Below, piece after piece: positions 52,017 to 61,379 of a stretch of 64,000 bases of DNA. The notes beneath the pieces were generated by a model, which did no database searches, was not told the DNA's origin, and saw only the letters and a program-made list of their open reading frames with translations. Source of the stretch: Bradyrhizobium sp. Rc3b. Its GTDB lineage: Bacteria > Pseudomonadota > Alphaproteobacteria > Rhizobiales > Xanthobacteraceae. The stretch is from positions 496,001 to 560,000 of the forward strand of contig NZ_FOUS01000002.1 of assembly GCF_900114915.1 (NCBI RefSeq), given 5' to 3'. Each line of letters starts with the position of its first letter. The first letter of the stretch is position 1. Both the position numbers and the translations under genes were made by a program.

Positions 52017-52568
52017 ATGCGCCGCACGCCACGCTTGATCGCAGCCGCCGTCCTGATCGCCTTCACGGGCGTCCTGGGCGGCTGCTCCAGCTTCGATCCA
52101 AGCGATATGCTCGACTTCCTCGACACCAAGAAGAAGCTGCCGGGCGACCGCAAGCCGGTCTTCCCGGAGGGTGTGCCGGGCCTCGAGCAGGGCGTTCCGA
52201 AGGACCTGTACAAGGGCGCGCAGCAGCAGCCCGATCCGAACGCGCCTGCCGTCGCGGCTCTGCCCGCCGAGCCGCCGCCCGAGCCGGCCAAGCCGGCGAA
52301 GGGTGCCAAGGCGAAGCACACGAGGCAGCCGACCGCCGCAGCGGCAGCACCGACTGAAGCGCCCGCCGGCGAAGTCGACGGCGAGGCTCAGCCGGAGGCG
52401 GCGCCGGCCACGGCCGCTCCGCCGCCCAAGCACAAGATCGTCCGCAAGCGCACCACTGCGCCGCCGCCGGATCAGCCGGTCCAGCAGGCGCAACCGACCC
52501 AGACCACGCAGCAGCAGACGCAGGGCGGCTTCCCGGCGCCGCTGCCGAGCGGCAGCTTCTCGCGCTAA
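52017..52568 (+). CDS. Pro/Ala/Gln-rich lipoprotein
   Basis: A 183-residue protein with a lipoprotein signal: MRRTPRLIAAAVLIAFTGVLGGC, lipobox L-G-G-C with the Cys at residue 23. The mature part begins SSFDPSDMLDFLDTKKKLPGDRKPVFPEGVPGLEQGVPKDLYKG and becomes a low-complexity tail rich in Pro, Ala, Lys and Gln. There is no beta-propeller. It sits between the YfgM-like protein and der, a position where bamB is found in other bacteria. An envelope role is likely but unspecific. Confidence 0.75.
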   Translation: MRRTPRLIAAAVLIAFTGVLGGCSSFDPSDMLDFLDTKKKLPGDRKPVFPEGVPGLEQGVPKDLYKGAQQQPDPNAPAVAALPAEPPPEPAKPAKGAKAKHTRQPTAAAAAPTEAPAGEVDGEAQPEAAPATAAPPPKHKIVRKRTTAPPPDQPVQQAQPTQTTQQQTQGGFPAPLPSGSFSR

Positions 52569-52617
52569 TTTTTTCCTTTGATTGACAGGCGCAGCCCCGG
52601 CAGCGCACGAATGACCG

Positions 52618-54000
52618 ATGTCCTTCACGATCGCCATCATCGGCCGGCCCAATGTCGGCAAATCGACGCTGTTCAACCGCCTGGTCGGACAGAAGCTTGC
52701 GCTCGTCGACGACCTGCCGGGCGTCACCCGCGACCGCCGCGAGGGTGAGGCGAGGCTCGGCGATCTCGAATTCACCATCATCGATACCGCAGGCCTCGAC
52801 GAGGGCGCCAAGGGCTCGCTGACCGCGCGCATGCAGGAGCAGACCGAGACCGCGATCGCGCAGGCCGACGCGCTGTTCTTCGTCATCGATGCCCGCGTCG
52901 GCCTCACGCCCACCGACCGCGCCTTCGCCGATTTCGCCCGCAAGGCCAACAAGCCCGTGCTGCTGGTCGCCAACAAGAGCGAGGGCAAGCATGGCGATGC
53001 CGGCGCGATGGAATCCTTTGCGCTCGGCCTTGGCGATCCCATCCAGATCTCGGCCGAGCATGGCGAGGGCATGGGCGAGCTCTACGATGAGCTCGCCAAG
53101 TTGATGCCGGAGCCCGTCGACGACGACGAGACCGAGGACGACGAGCCGCTCACCGAGGAAGAGGCCGCGACGCGCCCGATCCGGGTCGCCATCGTCGGCC
53201 GGCCCAATGCCGGCAAGTCGACGCTGATCAACCATCTGCTCGGCGAGGAACGCCTGCTGACGAGCCCGGAGGCCGGCACCACGCGCGATTCCATCGCGGT
53301 CGAGATCAACTGGAAGGGCCGCGAGTTTCGCGTGTTCGACACTGCAGGTCTCCGCCGGCGCTCCCGCATCGAGGAGAAGCTGGAAAAGCTCTCGGTCGCC
53401 GACGCCCTGCGCGCGGTCCGTTTTGCCGAAGTCGTCGTGATGATGATGGATTCGCAGAACCGCTTCGAGGAGCAGGATTTGCGCATCGCCGATCTGATCG
53501 AGCGCGAGGGCCGCGCGGTGGTGCTCGCCGTCAACAAATGGGACCTGATGGAGAGCAAGGGGGGCGGTGCGATCTCGGGTCTGCGTCGCGATGCCGACCA
53601 TTGGCTGCCGCAGATCAAGGGCGTGCCGATCGTCGCGGTCTCGGGCCTGATGGGCGAGGGCATCGATCGGCTGATGCAGGCGATCCAGGACGCCTACGCG
53701 CTTTGGAACCGGCGCGTGTCGACGTCGGCATTGAACCGCTGGTTCGAGCAGGCGGTTCAGGCCAATCCGCCGCCGGCCGTGTCCGGCCGACGGCTCAAGC
53801 TCAATTACATCACGCAGACCAAGGCGCGCCCGCCGAGCTTCGTGCTGTTCTGCTCGCGCGCTGACGCGGTGCCGCAGTCCTATTTGCGCTACCTCATCAA
53901 TTCCATGCGCGAGACCTTCGAGCTGCCGGGCACGCCGGTGCGCATCACCTTGCGCGAGAAGGCCAATCCCTTCGCGCACAAGCGCAAGCGGCCGTCGTGA
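52618..54000 (+). CDS. der: Ribosome-associated GTPase Der (EngA)
   Basis: A 460-residue protein with two tandem GTPase domains and a C-terminal KH domain, acting in 50S subunit assembly. The first G domain has [27 protein letters not shown] and VANKSEGK; the second has [55 protein letters not shown] and NKWDLMES. The KH domain is at about residues 375-450. The last bases overlap the start of an MFS gene (GTGA). Confidence 0.96.
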   Translation: MSFTIAIIGRPNVGKSTLFNRLVGQKLALVDDLPGVTRDRREGEARLGDLEFTIIDTAGLDEGAKGSLTARMQEQTETAIAQADALFFVIDARVGLTPTDRAFADFARKANKPVLLVANKSEGKHGDAGAMESFALGLGDPIQISAEHGEGMGELYDELAKLMPEPVDDDETEDDEPLTEEEAATRPIRVAIVGRPNAGKSTLINHLLGEERLLTSPEAGTTRDSIAVEINWKGREFRVFDTAGLRRRSRIEEKLEKLSVADALRAVRFAEVVVMMMDSQNRFEEQDLRIADLIEREGRAVVLAVNKWDLMESKGGGAISGLRRDADHWLPQIKGVPIVAVSGLMGEGIDRLMQAIQDAYALWNRRVSTSALNRWFEQAVQANPPPAVSGRRLKLNYITQTKARPPSFVLFCSRADAVPQSYLRYLINSMRETFELPGTPVRITLREKANPFAHKRKRPS

Positions 54001-55253
54001 GTGACGGCGCCAGCGAGGCGGCGGCGCAAGGCGCTGTGCCGGTCCAGCGCGGCGCGGTCGCCTTCATCTTCGTCACCATCCTCCTGGACATGCTCGCGCT
54101 CGGCGTCATCATGCCGATCCTGCCGAAGCTGATCGAGAGCTTCGTCGACAACGATACCGCCCACGCCGCCCGCATCTTCGGCCTGTTCGGCACCGCCTGG
54201 GCGCTGATGCAGTTCGTGTTCTCGCCGTTGCTCGGCGCGCTGTCGGATCGTTTCGGGCGGCGGCCGGTGGTATTGCTGTCGAATTTCGGGCTCGCGGCCG
54301 ACTACGTGCTGATGGCGCTGGCGCCGTCCCTGGTGTGGTTGTTCGTCGGCCGCGTCATCTCGGGGATCACTTCGGCCAGCATCTCGACGGCCTTTGCCTA
54401 TATCGCCGACATCACGCCGCCGGAGCGACGCGCGGCGGTCTTCGGCCGGATTGGCGCGGCGTTCGGCGCCGGCTTCATCCTGGGGCCAGCGCTCGGCGGT
54501 CTGCTCGGCGACATCGATCCGCGCCTGCCGTTCTGGGCGTCGGCGGCCCTCAGCTTCGCCAATGCCCTCTACGGTCTGTTCGTCCTGCCGGAATCGCTTG
54601 CGCCTGACAAGCGCGCGCCGTTCCGCTGGCGAAGTGCCAGTCCGCTCGGCGCGCTCCGCCTGTTGCGCTCCAATGCGGTGCTCGCTGCGTTGTCCGTCGT
54701 CAATTTCATCGCGCAGGTCGCGCATGTCGTGTTGCCCTCGACCTTCGTGCTCTATGCGACCTATCGCTACGGCTGGGATTCCAAGACCGTGGGACTGACG
54801 CTGGCGATGGTCGGCATCTGCGCCATGGTGGTGCAGGGGCTTGCGATCGGCCCGATCGTGCGCGTGCTCGGCGAGCGGAACGCGCTGTTGCTGGGCCTGT
54901 GTTGTGGCGCGCTCGGCTTCGTCGTCCTGGGCGCTGCGCCGACCGGGCCGCTGTCCTGGATCGGGATTCCCATTCTGGCGCTGTGGGGCATCTCGGGTGC
55001 CGCCTCGCAAGCATTGATGACGCGGCTGGTCGCGGCCGAGCAGCAGGGCCAGCTCCAGGGCGCAACCGCGAGCGTGCAGAGCGTGTCGCAGCTCGTCGGC
55101 CCGTTCCTGTTCACGCTGACCTTTTCCTATTTCATCAGCGCCGGCGCGCCGCTGCACCTGCCCGGCGCACCGTTCCTGCTCGCGGCAGCGCTCATGGTGG
55201 TCTGCGTGGCGATCGCGGTGCGGACGCTGGGTGGGGCGAAGACGGGATCGTAG
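53997..55253 (+). CDS. MFS transporter of the TCR/Tet (TetA-like) group
   Basis: A 418-residue carrier with 12 membrane segments. [17 protein letters not shown] in TM1 matches the Tet-type motif (D...G-x-x-x-P-x-L-P) and [31 protein letters not shown] is motif A. It is probably a drug or metabolite antiporter. The GTG start overlaps the der stop codon. Its own TAG stop is part of the TAGGGTGGGC repeat at 55249. Confidence 0.9.
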   Translation: MSDGASEAAAQGAVPVQRGAVAFIFVTILLDMLALGVIMPILPKLIESFVDNDTAHAARIFGLFGTAWALMQFVFSPLLGALSDRFGRRPVVLLSNFGLAADYVLMALAPSLVWLFVGRVISGITSASISTAFAYIADITPPERRAAVFGRIGAAFGAGFILGPALGGLLGDIDPRLPFWASAALSFANALYGLFVLPESLAPDKRAPFRWRSASPLGALRLLRSNAVLAALSVVNFIAQVAHVVLPSTFVLYATYRYGWDSKTVGLTLAMVGICAMVVQGLAIGPIVRVLGERNALLLGLCCGALGFVVLGAAPTGPLSWIGIPILALWGISGAASQALMTRLVAAEQQGQLQGATASVQSVSQLVGPFLFTLTFSYFISAGAPLHLPGAPFLLAAALMVVCVAIAVRTLGGAKTGS

Positions 55254-55339
55254 GGTGGGCAAAGGCGCGCAGCGCCGTGCCCACCATCTGTTCGTGATAG
55301 CAAGAAGTCGTGGGCACGCTTCGCTTTGCCCACCCTACG
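55249..55339. repeat. TAGGGTGGGC palindrome family, copy 3
   Basis: Left end CGTAGGGTGGGCAAAGGCG and right end CGCTTTGCCCACCCTACG, inner arms CCGTGCCCACC and GTGGGCACG. It is nearly identical in its arms to the copy at 9483. The MFS stop codon (55251-55253) is provided by the left end. Confidence 0.85.
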
Positions 55340-55361
55340 GCAGCGGAGAATGCCGCGCGAG

Positions 55362-55395
55362 ATCCCGGGTTCGATGCTTCGCATCGCCCCGGGAT
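55362..55395. other. Hairpin after the second binding-protein gene
   Basis: Arms ATCCCGGG-tt-CGATGC and GCATCG-c-CCCGGGAT around TTC. It lies 12 bases past the stop of the minus-strand binding-protein gene and may help end that transcript. It lacks a T run and resembles a small intergenic palindrome. Confidence 0.5.
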
Positions 55396-55407
55396 GCCGC
55401 TACACTC

Positions 55408-56634
55408 TTACTTTTTCACCAGCGGACAATCGCTGTCCTTGAGCGGCTTTGCTGCGTCTTCGGCGGAGATCGTGGCGATCTGCTTGTAATAGTCCCACGG
55501 CCCCTTCGACTCCTCGGGCTTCTTCACCTCGAACAGGTAGGCCGGGATGAGGCGGCGGCCGTCCTGGCGCAGCGGGCCGTTGCCGAACAGCGGATCGTCG
55601 GTCGGCAGCTCCTTCATCTTGGCGACGACCTTGGCGCCGTCATGCGGATTGCCGCCGAGCGCGTCCATCGCCTTGAGATAGTGCAGCACCATCGCGTAGT
55701 TGCCGGCCTGGGTCATCGACGGCATCGCGTTCTTGCTGGCCAGCGCCGAGAAGCGCTTGGACCATTCGCGGGTCTTGTCGTTCAGGTCCCAGTAGAACGA
55801 TTCGGTGAAGGTCAGGCCCTGCGCGGTCTTGAGCCCCAGCGAGTGCACGTCGTTGATGAACAGCAGCAGCGCCGCGAGCTTCTGGCCGCCCTGGACGATG
55901 CCGAACTCGGCCGCCTGCTTGATGGCGTTGGTGGTGTCGCCGCCGGCGTTGGCGAGGCCGATGATCTTGGCCTTCGACGATTGCGCCTGGAGCAGGAAGG
56001 AGGAGAAGTCCGCGGTGTTGAGCGGGTGCTTGACGCCGCCGAGCAGCTTGCCGCCATTGGCGGTGACGACGGCGCTGGTGTCGCGCTCCAGCGCGTGACC
56101 GAACGCGTAGTCGGCGGTGAGGAAGAACCAGCTGTCGCCGCCGGCCTTGGTCAGCGCCTTGCCGGTGCCGTTGGCGAGCATGTAGGTGTCATAGGTGTAG
56201 GAGACCGTGTTGGGCGTGCAGGCCTTGCCGGTGAGATCCGCGGTGGCAGCGCCCGAATTGAGCAGCACTGCATTCTTTTCCTTGACGAGGTTGCTGACCG
56301 CCAGCGCGACGCCGGAGCTCGGCGTGTCCGCGATCGCATCGACCTTGTCGTTGTCGATCCACTGCCGGGCGATGTTGACGCCGACGTCGGGCTTGTTCTG
56401 GTGATCGCCGCTCAGCACCTCGATCTTCCAGCCCTTCTTGAGCAAGCCGGAATCCTCGACCGCCATCTTGATCGCAACCACGGAGTTGGGGCCGCCGATG
56501 TCGGCATAGAGGCTCGACATGTCGTTGAGCACGCCGATCTTGACGGTCTTGTCCTGCGCGTAGGCGGATGTTGCAAAACCGAAGGCGGCACAGGCCAGAA
56601 GGGCGGCGGAGCGGCGCGCGAACGTCGTCGTCAT
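55408..56634 (-). CDS. Orphan Liv-type periplasmic substrate-binding protein
   Basis: A 408-residue binding protein with a signal peptide (RRSAALLACAAFGFATSAYAQ). It has the same blocks as the operon-encoded protein at 41093: KIGVLNDMSSLYADIGGPNS, DHQNKPDVGVNIARQWID, GAATADLTG, ADYAFGHALERDTSAVV, HPLNTADFSSFLLQAQ and FEVKKPEESKGPWDYYK. No ATPase or permease lies next to it, so it may deliver a different ligand to the Liv-type channel encoded at 39.5-44.2 kb. GGAGG stands 11 bases before the ATG. Confidence 0.93.
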   Translation of the reverse strand: MTTTFARRSAALLACAAFGFATSAYAQDKTVKIGVLNDMSSLYADIGGPNSVVAIKMAVEDSGLLKKGWKIEVLSGDHQNKPDVGVNIARQWIDNDKVDAIADTPSSGVALAVSNLVKEKNAVLLNSGAATADLTGKACTPNTVSYTYDTYMLANGTGKALTKAGGDSWFFLTADYAFGHALERDTSAVVTANGGKLLGGVKHPLNTADFSSFLLQAQSSKAKIIGLANAGGDTTNAIKQAAEFGIVQGGQKLAALLLFINDVHSLGLKTAQGLTFTESFYWDLNDKTREWSKRFSALASKNAMPSMTQAGNYAMVLHYLKAMDALGGNPHDGAKVVAKMKELPTDDPLFGNGPLRQDGRRLIPAYLFEVKKPEESKGPWDYYKQIATISAEDAAKPLKDSDCPLVKK

Positions 56635-56740
56635 AAAAGGTTTCCTCCATTGTCAAATATGCGGACTGCTCTCTTGCGGAGCCTTGTTCCGGCTGATTGG
56701 CTCTAGCCTGTCCCAGGGCCGGCGGCAATGCGCCTAAAGC

Positions 56741-56769
56741 CGGATGACGCTGCGTCGTAGCGTCATCCG
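56741..56769 (-). terminator. 11-bp hairpin after the NHL gene
   Basis: Arms CGGATGACGCT and AGCGTCATCCG are exact complements around seven bases. It lies 35 bases after the end of the minus-strand NHL gene and before the binding-protein promoter. The run after the stem on the minus strand is GCTTTAGG, so termination is plausible but not textbook. Confidence 0.55.
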
Positions 56770-56803
56770 TCGGTTAACTTTTTGGGAAAAATGCGTTGAG
56801 ACG

Positions 56804-57946
56804 CTATTTGAGCGCGTCCGATGTCAGCTTGAATTTCTGGATGCGCTTTCCGGTATCGACCTCGGCGGTATAGACGTTACCCCCGGCGTCGATCGCCATG
56901 GCGTGCACCCAGTGGAATTGACCGGCGTTGCGGCCGTTATGCCCGAAGCTGCCGACCACGCTGCCGTCCTCGCGCTTGATGACCCGGATCTCGTTGTTCT
57001 CGCCGTCGGCGCTGAGCAGATAGGTTTGCTTCGGATCGGGCCAGATCGCGATGTCCCACACCGCGCCGTTGCCGAGCGTGTTCTTCTCGAAGAAGAACTC
57101 TTTCACGAAGCTGCCGTCCTTCTTGAACACCTGGATACGGTTGTTGATGCGATCGCAGACATAGACGAGGCCGTCATTGGCGAGCTTCACGCAGTGGACG
57201 GGGTTGCCGAATTGCTGCGATGCCGGCGCCTTGGGATCGTAGGGCGCCTGCTTGTTGTCATCGGGCTTGTTGCCGTAGGCCCCCCAGTGCCGCTTGTAGG
57301 CCAGCGTCGTCGCATCGAACACGATGACGCGGCGGTTGCCATAGCCGTCGGCGACGTAGATTTCGTTGGCCTCCTTGTCGAGCGCGGTCTCGGCGGGTTT
57401 GCCGAGCTGCGTCGTATCGTTGCTGCCCAGGCTCGGGGCGAACTTGCCGATCTGGGCGACGAATTTGCCGTCGAGCGTGAACTTCACGATGGCGTTGTCG
57501 TTGTCGGCATTGCCGCCGACCCAGACGAAGCCGCGCTCGTCGACCTCGATGCCGTGCTCGCGGCCAACCCATTCATAGCCCTGCCCGGGACCGCCCCATG
57601 AGCGCAGCAGATTGCCGTCGACGTCGAACTCGAGCACGGGCGGCGCCGACACGCAGCATTTCGAGCGCGGCGGATTGAGGCTTGCGCCTTTCTCGTCGTC
57701 GGTAAGCGAGCGCGGGCGATGGATCACCCAGATATGGCCCTGCCAGTCGACGGTGATGCCGCCGACCTGGCCGAGGATCCAGTTGTTCGGCAGCTGCTTT
57801 GGCCAGGAGGGATCGACCGCAAAAGTCGGGACGTCGCCAGCATTCGACGCAACCGGAAGAGCAAAGGCGACGGCTGCGATCAGAATGGAGAGAGCGTGAC
57901 GTGCGAGCGCAGACGCAGAGCCTGCGCGATCGTGCCATGGCGCCAT
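56804..57946 (-). CDS. Secreted NHL-type beta-propeller protein
   Basis: A 380-residue protein with a signal peptide (ALSILIAAVAFALPVASNA). The mature protein is a six-bladed propeller of NHL-like repeats, for example GGITVDWQGHIWVIHRP, HGIEVDERGFVWVGGN, ALDKEANEIYVADGYGNRRVIVFD and NPVHCVKLANDGLVYVCDRINNRIQVFKKDG. The C-terminal blade ends VYTAEVDTGKRIQKFKL. Such peptidyl-amidating lyase-like propellers occur in the periplasm. A ligand or enzyme activity cannot be deduced. Confidence 0.85.
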   Translation of the reverse strand: MAPWHDRAGSASALARHALSILIAAVAFALPVASNAGDVPTFAVDPSWPKQLPNNWILGQVGGITVDWQGHIWVIHRPRSLTDDEKGASLNPPRSKCCVSAPPVLEFDVDGNLLRSWGGPGQGYEWVGREHGIEVDERGFVWVGGNADNDNAIVKFTLDGKFVAQIGKFAPSLGSNDTTQLGKPAETALDKEANEIYVADGYGNRRVIVFDATTLAYKRHWGAYGNKPDDNKQAPYDPKAPASQQFGNPVHCVKLANDGLVYVCDRINNRIQVFKKDGSFVKEFFFEKNTLGNGAVWDIAIWPDPKQTYLLSADGENNEIRVIKREDGSVVGSFGHNGRNAGQFHWVHAMAIDAGGNVYTAEVDTGKRIQKFKLTSDALK

Positions 57947-58025
57947 GGCAACCTCCCTTTTGTTGGCGTGCGGCTTGCTGCCGCTTACGCGCGGGCAGTC
58001 AATCGCGGGGAGGCAGTCAAGTCAA

Positions 58026-58766
58026 TCAGGCCGGGGAGCGGAAGCTCATCAGGCTGCGGGTCTTGTAGTCATAGAACTTGCCGGTCTCGGTCCAGTCAGG
58101 CGCGCACATCGGCACGATGAATTCGGCGACCTGCTCGGGCGTGTCGAGCGTCGCCGGGTCTTCGCCCGGCATCAGCGTCGCGCGCATGCGGGTGCGGACC
58201 GGTCCCGGGTTGAACAGATTGACGCGCAGCTTCGTGTTCGCGGTCTCCTGCGCCCAGGCGCGAGCCAGCGTCTCCAGCGCGGCCTTGGACGCCGCGTAGG
58301 GGCTGACATAGGCGGTCGCCTTGTTGGCGGCGCCCGAGGTGATGAACACGGCGCGGCCGGCATCGGATTGCTTGAGCAGCGGCTCCATGCAGCGGATCAG
58401 CTGGAAGTTCGCGGAGACGTTGACGGCCATCACGTCGGTGAAGGTCTTCAGCTCGATATGACCGATCGGCGAGGAGGGGCCGAGCACGCCGGCATTGCCG
58501 ACGAGGATGTCGAGCTTGCCGTAGCGTTCGTGCAGGCCGGCGCCCAGTCGCGCGATGCCGTCGGAATCGGTGAGATTGAGCGGCACCAAGGTGGCGCTGC
58601 CGCCGAGTTTCCGGATCTCGTCGTCGAGCTCTTCCAGCCCGCCTTGCGTGCGCGCCACCGCCACAATATGCGCGCCGGCCTTGGCGAGTGCGATGGCGGT
58701 GGCATAGCCGATGCCGCGCGAGGCGCCGGTGACGAGAGCGATACGGTCAGCGAGGGGTTTTGTCAT
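58026..58766 (-). CDS. SDR-family oxidoreductase
   Basis: A 246-residue classical SDR. IALVTGASRGIGYATAIALAKAGAHIVAVART is the cofactor turn, LVGNAGVLG the N-A-G motif, FITSGAANKATAYVSPYAASKAALETLARAWAQET the Ser-Tyr-Lys catalytic region. The R-T after the second strand favours NADP(H). It lies 79 bases upstream of the NHL gene on the same strand and may be co-expressed with it. Substrate unknown. Confidence 0.92.
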   Translation of the reverse strand: MTKPLADRIALVTGASRGIGYATAIALAKAGAHIVAVARTQGGLEELDDEIRKLGGSATLVPLNLTDSDGIARLGAGLHERYGKLDILVGNAGVLGPSSPIGHIELKTFTDVMAVNVSANFQLIRCMEPLLKQSDAGRAVFITSGAANKATAYVSPYAASKAALETLARAWAQETANTKLRVNLFNPGPVRTRMRATLMPGEDPATLDTPEQVAEFIVPMCAPDWTETGKFYDYKTRSLMSFRSPA

Positions 58767-58834
58767 GGCAGGGTTTTACAGCGGTGGATGGCCGGGACAA
58801 GCCCGGTTGAAACGGAATCCGAGCACATACCCGG

Positions 58835-59188
58835 TCAGGGCGTGTAGTTCTCGAACTCCCAGGAGCCGAAGAGGCCAACTTTTTCGGCAGTCTCTTTCCA
58901 GCTGTTACCCATGCATTTCTGGCAATAGCCCCGCACGTACCGCTCTAGCGCGGGGTAGTCGTATTCCTTGACGAATAGGAAGTGTCGTCCCGGGACATGA
59001 GTGTCTTTCATGTTCTCCGCGAACCATTCCGGTGTGCACAAAGTGAATCCAAAGGACTCCTCGCCTGGCTCGCCAGCAGGGCCAACCATTGCGAGGATGT
59101 AGATGCCGAATGGCCCTTCAGGCCGAAATGTCTCCAGCGACGGCGTGTCGCTGCACGACAAGTGCCTGAGGTTGGCGACGACGACCAT
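58835..59188 (-). CDS. Imm8-family immunity protein, orphan
   Basis: A 117-residue protein. GPFGIYILAMVGPAGEPGEESFGFTLCTPEWFAENM matches the Imm8 pattern, in which a G-P-x-G-x-x-G-x-E-S-F block precedes a V/L-C-T-P-x-W/F turn. A C-terminal pair RYVRGYCQKCMGNSWKE and FGSWEFENY follow. Imm8 proteins neutralise polymorphic toxins, but no toxin gene is next to it. It follows purF by ten bases, on the same strand, and may ride on its transcript. Confidence 0.75.
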   Translation of the reverse strand: MVVVANLRHLSCSDTPSLETFRPEGPFGIYILAMVGPAGEPGEESFGFTLCTPEWFAENMKDTHVPGRHFLFVKEYDYPALERYVRGYCQKCMGNSWKETAEKVGLFGSWEFENYTP

Positions 59189-59198
59189 ACTCGCGCCG

Positions 59199-60722
59199 TC
59201 AGCTCGCCTCCGCCAGCAGAGACAGCTGCCGGGGCTGCTGCTCGGTCTGGGTCTGGTCGGTGAGGTGGGTCGGATAGGCCCCGGTAAAGCAGTGATCCGA
59301 GAATTTTGGATTGGCAGGATCGCGGCCGGGTTCGCCCATGGCGCGGTACATGCCGTCGATCGACAGGAAGGCGAGCGAGTCGGCACCGATGATCTCGCGC
59401 ATCTCCTCCAGCGAATGCGTCGCCGCGAGAAGACCGCCGCGATCGGGCAGGTCGATGCCGTAATAATCGGGATAGAGGATCGGCGGTGAGGCGAGACGGA
59501 AGTGCACTTCCTTGGCGCCGGCATCGCGCATCATGCGCACGATCTTCTTCGAGGTGGTGCCGCGCACCAGCGAGTCGTCGATCAGGATGATGCGCTTGCC
59601 TTCGATCGCGGCACGGTTGGCCGAATGCTTCATGCGCACGCCGGATTCGCGGATCGCCTGCGTCGGCTGGATGAAGGTGCGGCCGACATAATGGTTGCGG
59701 ATGATGCCGAGCTCGAACGGCACACCGGAATATTGGCTGTAGCCGACCGCGGCGGGGACGCCGGAATCCGGCACCGGCACGACGACGTCGATCGGCACGT
59801 GGCTCTCGCGCGCGAGCTGCGCACCGAAGGCCTTGCGCACCTCGTAGACCGAACGGCCGTGGACGATGGAATCCGGGCGGGCGAAATAGATGTATTCGAA
59901 GATGCAGGGACGCGGCGCCATCGGCGGGAACGGCTTGTGGATGTCCTGGCCGTTCTCGTCGAACACGATGACTTCACCCGGCTCGATGTCGCGGATGAAG
60001 CGCGCGCCGATGATGTCGAGCGCGCAGGTCTCCGAGGTCAGGATCGGGCAGCCGTCGAGCTCGCCGAGCACCAGGGGACGGATGCCGCGCGGATCGCGCG
60101 CGCCGACCAGCTTCTTGTTGGTCAGCGAGACCAGCGCATAGGCGCCCTCGATCTCGCGCAGCGCGTCGATATAGCGCTCGATGAAGCGGGCGCGCCTGGA
60201 GCGCGCGACCAGATGCAGGATCACCTCGGTGTCGGTGGTCGACTGCATCATCGCGCCGTGCTTCACGAGCTCGCGGCGCAGCGTCAGGCCGTTGGTGAGG
60301 TTGCCGTTATGGGCGACCGCGAGACCGCCGGCATTGAGCTCGGCGAACAGCGGCTGCACGTTGCGCAGGATGGTGGCGCCGGTGGTGGAATAGCGGACAT
60401 GGCCGACGGCCATATTGCCGGGGAGGCGGTCGATCACCTCGCGGCGGGAGAAGGTGTCGCCGACGAGCCCGAGGCGGCGTTCACTGTGGAAGCGGCTGCC
60501 GTCGTAGGAGACGATGCCGGCGGCCTCCTGGCCGCGATGCTGAAGGGCGTGAAGGCCGAGCGCGGTGATGGCGGCGGCGTCCGGGTGGCCATAGATGCCG
60601 AAGACGCCGCATTCCTCGCGCAGCGTATCTCCTTCCAGGTCGTCCTGAACCTCTAGCGCGGCCGGGCCCGGACCGGCGTTTGGATCGAGATCAAGTTGGG
60701 CGTCCTGGTCAGGGTGTCGCAT
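59199..60722 (-). CDS. purF: Amidophosphoribosyltransferase
   Basis: A 507-residue enzyme making phosphoribosylamine from PRPP and glutamine, the first step of purine synthesis. The precursor has a pro-segment; mature Cys1 lies in REECGVFGIYGH, about residue 39. The Ntn glutaminase core includes ALQHRGQEAAGI and GHVRYSTTGA. The phosphoribosyltransferase half has RIILIDDSLVRGTTSKKIVRMM as the PRPP loop. The ATG at 60722 is preferred to an upstream TTG. cvpA lies 27 bases upstream, the usual operon. Confidence 0.96.
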   Translation of the reverse strand: MRHPDQDAQLDLDPNAGPGPAALEVQDDLEGDTLREECGVFGIYGHPDAAAITALGLHALQHRGQEAAGIVSYDGSRFHSERRLGLVGDTFSRREVIDRLPGNMAVGHVRYSTTGATILRNVQPLFAELNAGGLAVAHNGNLTNGLTLRRELVKHGAMMQSTTDTEVILHLVARSRRARFIERYIDALREIEGAYALVSLTNKKLVGARDPRGIRPLVLGELDGCPILTSETCALDIIGARFIRDIEPGEVIVFDENGQDIHKPFPPMAPRPCIFEYIYFARPDSIVHGRSVYEVRKAFGAQLARESHVPIDVVVPVPDSGVPAAVGYSQYSGVPFELGIIRNHYVGRTFIQPTQAIRESGVRMKHSANRAAIEGKRIILIDDSLVRGTTSKKIVRMMRDAGAKEVHFRLASPPILYPDYYGIDLPDRGGLLAATHSLEEMREIIGADSLAFLSIDGMYRAMGEPGRDPANPKFSDHCFTGAYPTHLTDQTQTEQQPRQLSLLAEAS

Positions 60723-60749
60723 CTCGTCCGCGCCTCTCTTTAAGGGCAA

Positions 60750-61379
60750 TCAACGCGCCGCAGGTTTCTCGATCAGTTTCTTCAAACTGTCACGAGCAGG
60801 TTTACTGTATCCGTCACCACTGCCCGAAGGCTGCTGCTCGGATTCAGCTTGATCATCATCTGGTTTGTTTTTCTTGAATCTCTTCAAGATGGTGTTCTCG
60901 GGGTCGTCAGGCAAGAGGGCCATCAGCCAATCCCCGGTTCCCTGGAGCACGACGCGGGATTTGGCCCCCGTCACCCAGTCCGGGCGTTGCTTGTCCGGAA
61001 CCAGCCAGGTGAAGAACAGGAAGGCGACCACGACGATCAAAAGCCCGCGAGCCAGGCCAAACAGGAAGCCGAGGGTGCGGTCCAGCGCACCGATCCTGGA
61101 ATCCAGGATCATGTCGGAGATCCGGACCGTGATCACGGAAACCACGACCAGGGTGCCCACGAACACGCCGGCGACCACGACCACGCTCGCGACGGTGTCG
61201 TTGTTGAAATAGGTCTTGGCGGTCGGCAGCAGCTTCGAGAACGAGTACAGCGTCACGATCGCCGCGGCGCCCCAGGCCGCGATCGACAGGATTTCGCGCA
61301 TGAAGCCGCGGACCATGGCAAGCAGGCCCGAGATCAGCATCACACCGAGCAGGATCAGGTCGAGGAGTGTTACTGGCAT
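60750..61379 (-). CDS. cvpA: CvpA family membrane protein
   Basis: A 209-residue inner-membrane protein with four hydrophobic segments. LLDLILLGVMLISGLLAMVRGFMREILSIAAWGAAAIVTLYSF is the CvpA start, with R-G-x-x-R-E conserved. GALDRTLGFLFGLARGLLIVVVAFLFFTWL is the second block. The C-terminal tail is charged. It is named for colicin V production and is usually linked to purF, as here (27 bases apart). ATG at 61379 chosen because the upstream residues do not fit the family. Confidence 0.93.
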   Translation of the reverse strand: MPVTLLDLILLGVMLISGLLAMVRGFMREILSIAAWGAAAIVTLYSFSKLLPTAKTYFNNDTVASVVVVAGVFVGTLVVVSVITVRISDMILDSRIGALDRTLGFLFGLARGLLIVVVAFLFFTWLVPDKQRPDWVTGAKSRVVLQGTGDWLMALLPDDPENTILKRFKKNKPDDDQAESEQQPSGSGDGYSKPARDSLKKLIEKPAAR

